Of a stretch of 64,000 nt of DNA, positions 59,556-64,000 are shown in pieces. How positions within the stretch are numbered: the stretch's first letter is position 1; every line of letters begins with the position of its first letter. Made by a program: the position numbers and the translations under genes. Under the pieces are notes generated by a model. It was not told the DNA's origin, ran no database searches, and saw only the letters and a list, made by a program, of their open reading frames with translations. The stretch is from Phlebiopsis flavidoalba (lineage: Eukaryota > Basidiomycota > Agaricomycetes > Polyporales > Phanerochaetaceae), in NCBI GenBank assembly GCA_035772785.1, contig JAOCPU010000026.1, positions 62,001-126,000 of the forward strand, in the 5' to 3' direction.

Positions 59556-60648
59556 ATGGGACCCAGTCTTGGAGACAAGCAAACGCAAGATCACTACAAT
59601 ATATCATGGACAGCTCTTCAACAAGCTCTCGCGCTCGCGCCGAAAACATTTGACACAGGAGACGCTGTTCAAGAGTGGACTCAGAGCACCAGAGCTCTCT
59701 ACGTAAGTTCATCAACACTCTATATTGCACACATATTTCATAACGTTATAACATCAAACCAGAATGCTTTCGAAAATGCCTGGATGTGCCTCCCTGGGGA
59801 TCGCTCGCAATTCCCTGGCCCTTCTGATAAAGCAGTCAAGGAGAAGATCAGCACATTGATGGAGTACGAATCAAAACTGCGGAAGCCCCTGGTAGAAAGT
59901 TTGATAGCTCGATCCGTCACCCAAAGACCCATCGAGGTGCGTAATTATTTTGCTTGTGTCTAGTCAGGTACACGCCGGAAAAGCACATGCCGCTAAAAGA
60001 GAAACGCGAAGTGTCAGGGATGTATTACCGACGGATCGGAATGCAAAATCTTGCAGTGGCAAGGCATCCCAGGAGCCTGGAAGTGCGAGACGTGGCCGTG
60101 GTCTCGTTGGAGGCTCGGGTAAGTCTTCTTGTGACATATATGTATACGCTAAAACTGTTTTCAGGCGATGCAGACAAGAATGTGCTGCATCCACTGGGCA
60201 TCCTGAAATTGGCCCCCGCGCAATCAACTCCTGAGGGTTCGTCCTCATTGTATTTTGCTCTATATTACTTGCTCAAGCCCCTACAAGAAGCCAGCCATCG
60301 GCTGTCCGAAGGGCGCAAGCGCGCAATGACTGGCGGAGAGAAGGCTCCCAACAGAGGTAAAAAGGTTCGAGACGGAACCAAGCGTGTCAAATCGGGCCAA
60401 CCAGAGCAGACGTCGTTTCTTGACTCTATTCCAGATACCTCCTCCCTCGATCAGACTAGACCAACGACACCACCGATGTCGGTTAGAGGATCGCCTCTCG
60501 CACTTGGAAGATCGCCTCTTCGCACTTGGAGGATACAGTTCAGGCTATACTAGGACGAATTGAGGATGTGATATGCTCTCATCGCTTACTCGAAAGACAT
60601 GTCTTGTCCTTGCTGGAGCGGGGTGATGCGATGAGAGAAACTACCTAG
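59556..60648 (+). CDS. Coiled-coil protein, unknown function
   Basis: The model has several short introns with good borders. Exon 1 from ATG 59556 reads MGPSLGDKQTQDHYNISWTA to STRALY. Intron 59704-59762 follows, then NAFENAWMCLPGDRSQFPGP, KEKISTLMEYESKLRKPLVE and RSVTQRPIE. The next intron ends at a cag near 59967, then VHAGKAHAAKRETRSVRDVL and GSARRGRGLVGGSG. An intron at about 60119-60163 leads to DADKNVLHPLGILKLAPAQS, and one at about 60236-60276 to APTRSQPSAVRRAQARNDWR. A basic linker is followed by a coiled coil: RLEDRLSHLEDRLFALEDTV, QAILGRIEDVICSHRLLERH and VLSLLERGDAMRETT (60485-60645), stop at 60646. One extra base near 60530 breaks the coil. Splicing without frame loss in most exons makes this a good gene; the family is not recognised. 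Confidence 0.65.
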
Positions 60649-61062
60649 CGAAACTGGAGAGACTCGGATAAAGGAGCTGTCCAACTTGGACCATAAAGTA
60701 GAATTGTGCGTTGGTTGTGTGAGAGACCTTTGTAATTCAAGCATCGAAAGTCATTTTCAAGGAACAAGCACATGAGCAGTCTGACTTGTGACTATTAGTG
60801 CTTGAACGTTTACAACCTCACAGCGAAATATGCAACCTGGCTGCGGAGCGCTGAAGCGCTGAGCACTGTGTGAAAGCGGCCATTTGGCGCAAATTTGACA
60901 CGGCGGTCTCTAAACATGTCTCCCGGACAAAGGTAAGTATTTCCTATGTGCTATGTCACTACAACTAAGTGTCGTTTGTTATTTTATACATGCGTAGGCA
61001 CGCGTGTGAGCTGTAACTGTAAGCCAAACATCAACATTCGGCTAGCCGTTTGTTAGAGAGGC
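60649..61062. other. Interval between coiled-coil gene and minisatellite
   Basis: An alternative read-through of the previous gene (ELSNLDHKVELCVGCVRDLC, about 60680-60740) is possible if the stop at 60646 is an error. Otherwise nothing seen. Confidence 0.4.
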
Positions 61063-61252
61063 TGCGTAGCGCTTGCGTAGCGCTTGCGTAGCGCTTGCGT
61101 AGCGCTTGCGTAGCGCTTGCGTAGCGCTTGCATAGCGCTTGCGTAGCGCTTGCGTAGCGCTTGCGTAGCGCTTGCGTAGCGTCTGCGCAGCCTGCCGGCG
61201 TAGCGCTTGCGTAGCGCAAGTGCGTGCGTAGCGCGTGCGTAGCGCTTGCGCA
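61063..61252. repeat. 11-bp minisatellite (gcgtagcgctt), about 15 copies
   Basis: About ten near-perfect copies of an 11-bp unit (61063-61180) followed by degenerate copies to 61252. All minus frames read the same 11-residue periodic peptide (11 codons per 33 bp), which explains the overlapping open frames; I do not regard them as genes. Repeat copy 2 begins 12 bp after it. Confidence 0.95.
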
Positions 61253-61406
61253 GCTGGGGCATTATCCAAACATGGCATGCCGGGAACCTCCAAACCTAAA
61301 AGGCACAAATAGCCTGCTGGCGGCGCGGGGCGCTCACAAATCGAAATTCCTTACACTACGACGACCACTCCTCATGCAATGCCGTTCTCCCTTGTTGCGA
61401 TGCTCC

Positions 61407-61725
61407 ACCCGTACGTCCGTCCACCGTGTGATCACAGTCGCATCGACTTGGGCACATGGTTGACCTTGACGGGTGACTGAACTCCTTGTGGGTTGGTTAC
61501 CGGGTGTCATCAAGCAACGAGCAGGCCACTGACTACACGACGACGACCACTCTGTTTGTCTTGACACTGATCTTCCTCACATGTCGTATCCTCTCCTGTA
61601 TCGCGATACCCCACCTGTACGTCAACCACCGTGTGATCACCAGTCGCATCGACTTGGGCACATGGTTGACCTTGACGGGTGACTGAACTCCTTGTGGGTC
61701 AGTCACCGGGTGTCATCAAGCAACA
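61407..61725. repeat. Internal duplicated ~100-bp block
   Basis: Two copies (61407-61519 and 61612-61725) share accgtgtgatcac, agtcgcatcgacttgggcac and tgactgaactccttgtgggt in the same order. Repeat copy 1 has the same duplication, so it predates the dispersal of the element. Confidence 0.9.
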
Positions 61726-62305
61726 AGAGGAGGGCTGCGCACCGACGAATTGACTTGATAGAAACTCTGAAAGTAGGTCTCAATGAACCGTAAGATGTGT
61801 GTAGTGGCTCATCATACCGTCACTCAGGTCTGTAACCTGGACTATGAAGACTTTGCGACGATGATTTAATGGATAGACGAATCGGTGGTGGATGTAACGG
61901 TGTGCAGGTAGCGGGGAGAGGGGAAGAGGACGAGGGACAAGTACTCCACTCAGTGAACGTGGTACTGAGCTGCGTCGATTCCAACATTCGCTTCAAGCCT
62001 GAATCCCAGGAAATGTGTCGTTGACGTGGCAGTTCAGGCAAGTAGCACTACACCAATTTGCTTCCCTTGGAGTGAGCCTAGCTAATCGTACCCAAAGACA
62101 TTTATACGCTGTACGCCCACTCTCTTGTCCGTTGAAGACATACCACGGGGGTAGGCTTGGTCCAGCCGGGCTGGTAAGTCATAGTTGCACCACGTCGCTG
62201 TTTTTCACAACGGCTGCTAACCCGCTCTTATCTATGTTCACAGCTTGCATCACAGGTATCTTGACGACATCGCGTCCAAGAACAGCCAGCTCGATTCGAC
62301 GCGTA

Positions 62306-62400
62306 TATTTTATTGGGTGGGGTTGTGGTGGTACTATTGTTATGTATTCTTATTATATTAGCTTGTAATTTTTTAAAAATAAAATTAATGGTCACATATA
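62306..62400. other. AT-rich segment unique to repeat copy 2
   Basis: After gattcgacgcgt the two repeat copies diverge. Copy 2 carries about 95 bp of T/A-rich DNA (including ttttttaaaaataaaatta) before the shared acccctcgg word, whereas copy 1 has about 20 bp there. It is either an insertion in copy 2 or a deletion in copy 1. Confidence 0.6.
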
Positions 62401-62518
62401 TCAACATACCCCTCGGACCGGGTCCCATGTTTGTAGTTTTAGTGATATCTCGGAGATCGGTCCATGATCTGCGACGACAATGGCCCCAACTTTCACGATA
62501 ACCCCGACTTGACCACTA

Positions 62519-62640
62519 ACTTCGACTCAACCACTACGACTGCGACCCGACCACCAAACTTCGACCCGACCACCAACTTCGACCCGACCATCAACTTCGA
62601 CCCGACCACCAACTTCGACCCGACCACCTACTTCAACCTG
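62519..62640. repeat. 18-bp satellite (aacttcgacccgaccacc)
   Basis: About five copies of an 18-bp unit, in frame as NFDPTT on the plus strand. Copy 1 carries the equivalent at 26155-26275, but with irregular spacing caused by extra bases. Confidence 0.9.
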
Positions 62641-62812
62641 ATCACCTACTTCAGCCTGATCACCGACTCTCGCCGCGTGGTCTCTCGCTTCAAACAGCTG
62701 TGTTCGGCCTAGCAAAGCGGTCGAGCTGCCTCCCCGGATACGACGCGCGTATTCATATCGAGTCGGTCACTAGCGTGGATACTTCGCTTTGATCGTGGTC
62801 TGCTGCGCTCGC

Positions 62813-63420
62813 GATAATATCCTCGAGACCCTCGTCAACAACCATGACCAACCGTACGGCAGCAGCACTGGTGTAAGTCGTTTCTTTCGTTCTCATGTGA
62901 TACTTTACTGAATGTATATGCAGCCCAAGGACTGTCCCCTGTTCTGCAAGAGTTCTTCGAAGAACGTGGCTGCTATCTCCCCGAAGCTGGCTATGACGCT
63001 ACAATGTTCGCGCGCAACAGCGGCTAGTATACGCTCACCCGCAAGGCCTTTACAACGATGACACGACAGCTAGTGGGAGCTCGAGACCACGGCGGCTTGG
63101 CTGAGCACGTCGACTTGTTGCTCAATCACGACCTGGCGGATATCGCTACCCCCAACGAAGACCCCCGACCCCTCACTCACTTTCTCCTACGCTCCTCGCC
63201 ACGTCCTTTTCCTACCCGCAGCCGTGCTCTTCACCAAGGCTTTTGTTTCTTCTCACCGCGGCCATCTCTGCCTCTGCTGTCTCTACTCAGCACATGGCGC
63301 GCGATGTGTTCCACCACCGTCTCGATCGCGCTGTGCAACATCGTCGAATTTGACCAAGCGACGAGGCGGAACGGCCTGAGCATGAGTGCCAGGCGCAGGA
63401 ATGGATGGGCATCAGCCGGG
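62813..63420 (+). CDS. Coding-like region inside repeat copy 2, unrecognised
   Basis: Exon-like DNILETLVNNHDQPYGSST (62813-62870) is followed by a 53-bp intron (62871-62923, ending atgcag) that keeps frame into AQGLSPVLQEFFEERGCYLP with EAGYDATMFARNSG (to about 63026). One stop then precedes YTLTRKAFTTMTRQLVGARD, HGGLAEHVDLLLNHDLADIA and, further on, SIALCNIVEFDQATR. The regular composition and working splice suggest a genuine protein. Repeat copy 1 has the same intron and the same HVDLLLNHDLADIATPNE segment, but with more frame breaks. I cannot name the family. It may be a gene carried by a transposon, or a duplicated host gene. Confidence 0.45.
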
Positions 63421-63748
63421 ACCCCGACATCGACATATCAGGGTTTGCCAGTGAAAGGGCGTTGGTTGCATCGCCAATGTTATTTATTCCTGTACGCCGC
63501 TTACAATACAAGAGCTTGCCACTGTACTGACGATTTGGTTTGTTTGCAGTCCAGAATGTGTCCGTCCGTTCGACTCATCGCCATCTGTCCTGTCATCGAC
63601 ACGTACGAGTGCTTTGCGACTGAGAGACTTAACCGTCCAATGGACATGGTCTCCACTCTGAGCCAAAGTTCACGGTTCTGCCACTCGACCTGGTCAAGCA
63701 GTGCCAGCTTTGCGTTGGTTCTCCGCCCTGTCACAAATCGACTGGTCT

Positions 63749-63832
63749 GGTCGCTGTCGAGTTCGGCTTGGTCGCTGTCGAGTTCGGCTTGGTCGCTGTC
63801 GAGTTCGGCCTGGTCGCTGTCGAGTTTGGTCT
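63749..63832. repeat. 21-bp tandem repeat, 4 copies
   Basis: Four copies of ggtcgctgtcgagttcggct-type units. Repeat copy 1 holds only one or two (about 27530-27560), so the array length varies between copies. Confidence 0.9.
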
Positions 63833-63921
63833 AGCGTGGTCGTCTTAGTTTAATGTCCGTATGGGTAAGTGTTTGCAAGACATGAGTTGGGTAAATACTT
63901 TGCTAACAGCTGGCTGTAGTG

Positions 63922-64000
63922 TCCCCGCCCATGTTCCATATCCCCACCCGTGCTCATGTCCCCGCCCGCGTTCATATCCCCGCCCCGTGTTCATATCCCC
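63922..64000. repeat. 18-bp tandem repeat (ccccgcccgtgttcatat), cut by window end
   Basis: About four imperfect units up to the window edge. Repeat copy 1 has one clear unit and a degenerate second at about 27670-27720. Confidence 0.85.

Larger units (their letters stand above)
61265..64000. mobile_element. Long dispersed repeat, copy 2 (runs off the window)
   Basis: Same orientation and order as copy 1 (24889-27740), more compact and with a longer open frame, so probably the more accurate or better preserved copy. Components in order: duplicated ~100-bp blocks, an AT-rich insertion, an 18-bp satellite, a spliced coding-like region, a 21-bp satellite and an 18-bp satellite at the edge. No terminal inverted repeats or target-site duplication can be defined because only the left end is visible in both copies. 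Confidence 0.8.

Noticed and set aside
61031..61308. Overlapping minus-strand ORFs over the 11-bp array
   Set aside because: They exist only because a stop-free 11-bp unit is repeated; the same peptide appears in all three frames.
24889..64000. Repeat copies 1 and 2 as the two LTRs of one retrotransposon
   Set aside because: They are 36 kb apart with many host genes between them, contain an intron and gene-like core, and no reverse transcriptase or integrase is seen.

Overview
The window looks like a nuclear contig from a filamentous basidiomycete (Agaricomycetes). Ceratobasidiaceae/Rhizoctonia is my best guess, from recalled similarity only. Genes lie on both strands, are split by many 45-60 bp GT-AG introns, and belong to fungal families: a BBC1/AIM3-type C-terminal domain, a BTB family, basidiomycete Tnp2 and Plavaka-like transposases, WD40, RING and JmjC proteins. 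I see no operons, CRISPR arrays, rRNA or convincing tRNA.

Sequence quality dominates the reading. Almost every recognisable gene changes frame several times within conserved stretches, usually by one base and often at a homopolymer. The two copies of a ~2.8 kb repeat (24.9 kb and 61.3 kb) differ largely by small insertions. Residual long-read indel error is the simplest explanation. Broken frames are therefore not treated as evidence of pseudogenes, gene limits are approximate, and CDS intervals are gene spans including introns.

Layout: 0.4-2.7 kb, an unrecognised acidic/proline-rich gene; 3.2-4.5 kb, a conserved fungal gene of unknown function; 4.5-8.2 kb, gene-poor DNA; 8.2-11.8 kb, a proline-rich BBC1/AIM3 homologue (actin-patch/endocytic scaffold); 12.4-13.8 kb, an alpha/beta hydrolase (minus); 14-17.4 kb, repeats and little else; 17.4-18.3 kb, BTB gene 1 (minus); 20.1-24.6 kb, a Tnp2 (CACTA-type) transposase; 24.9-27.7 kb, repeat copy 1; 28.5-29.9 and 31.4-32.1 kb, BTB copies 2 and 3; 33.7-35.4 kb, the C-terminal part of a Plavaka-like transposase; 36-39 kb, poorly resolved coding fragments; 39.9-40.9 kb, a putative tail-anchored protein (minus); 42.1-42.5 kb, a small cysteine-rich secreted candidate; 43.2-45.0 kb, a WD40 protein with C-terminal membrane segments; 45.5-46.5 (minus) and 47.5-48.3 kb (plus), two divergent RING/coiled-coil genes; 49.2-51.6 kb, a JmjC-domain gene; 52.6-53.2 kb (minus), a coiled-coil protein; 53.7-55.6 kb, an AT-hook/CDxC-cluster DNA-binding candidate; 58.3-59.0 kb, a membrane protein; 59.6-60.6 kb, a coiled-coil protein; 61.1-64.0 kb, an 11-bp minisatellite followed by repeat copy 2, which runs off the window.

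The genes do not form one pathway. The centre (17-36 kb) is a transposon-rich segment carrying paralogous BTB genes. The right half is a run of probable signalling and chromatin genes (WD40, RING, JmjC, AT-hook). The most notable items are the duplicated coding-plus-satellite repeat, the membrane-anchored WD40 protein, the secreted cysteine-rich candidate and the half zinc-cluster/AT-hook gene.
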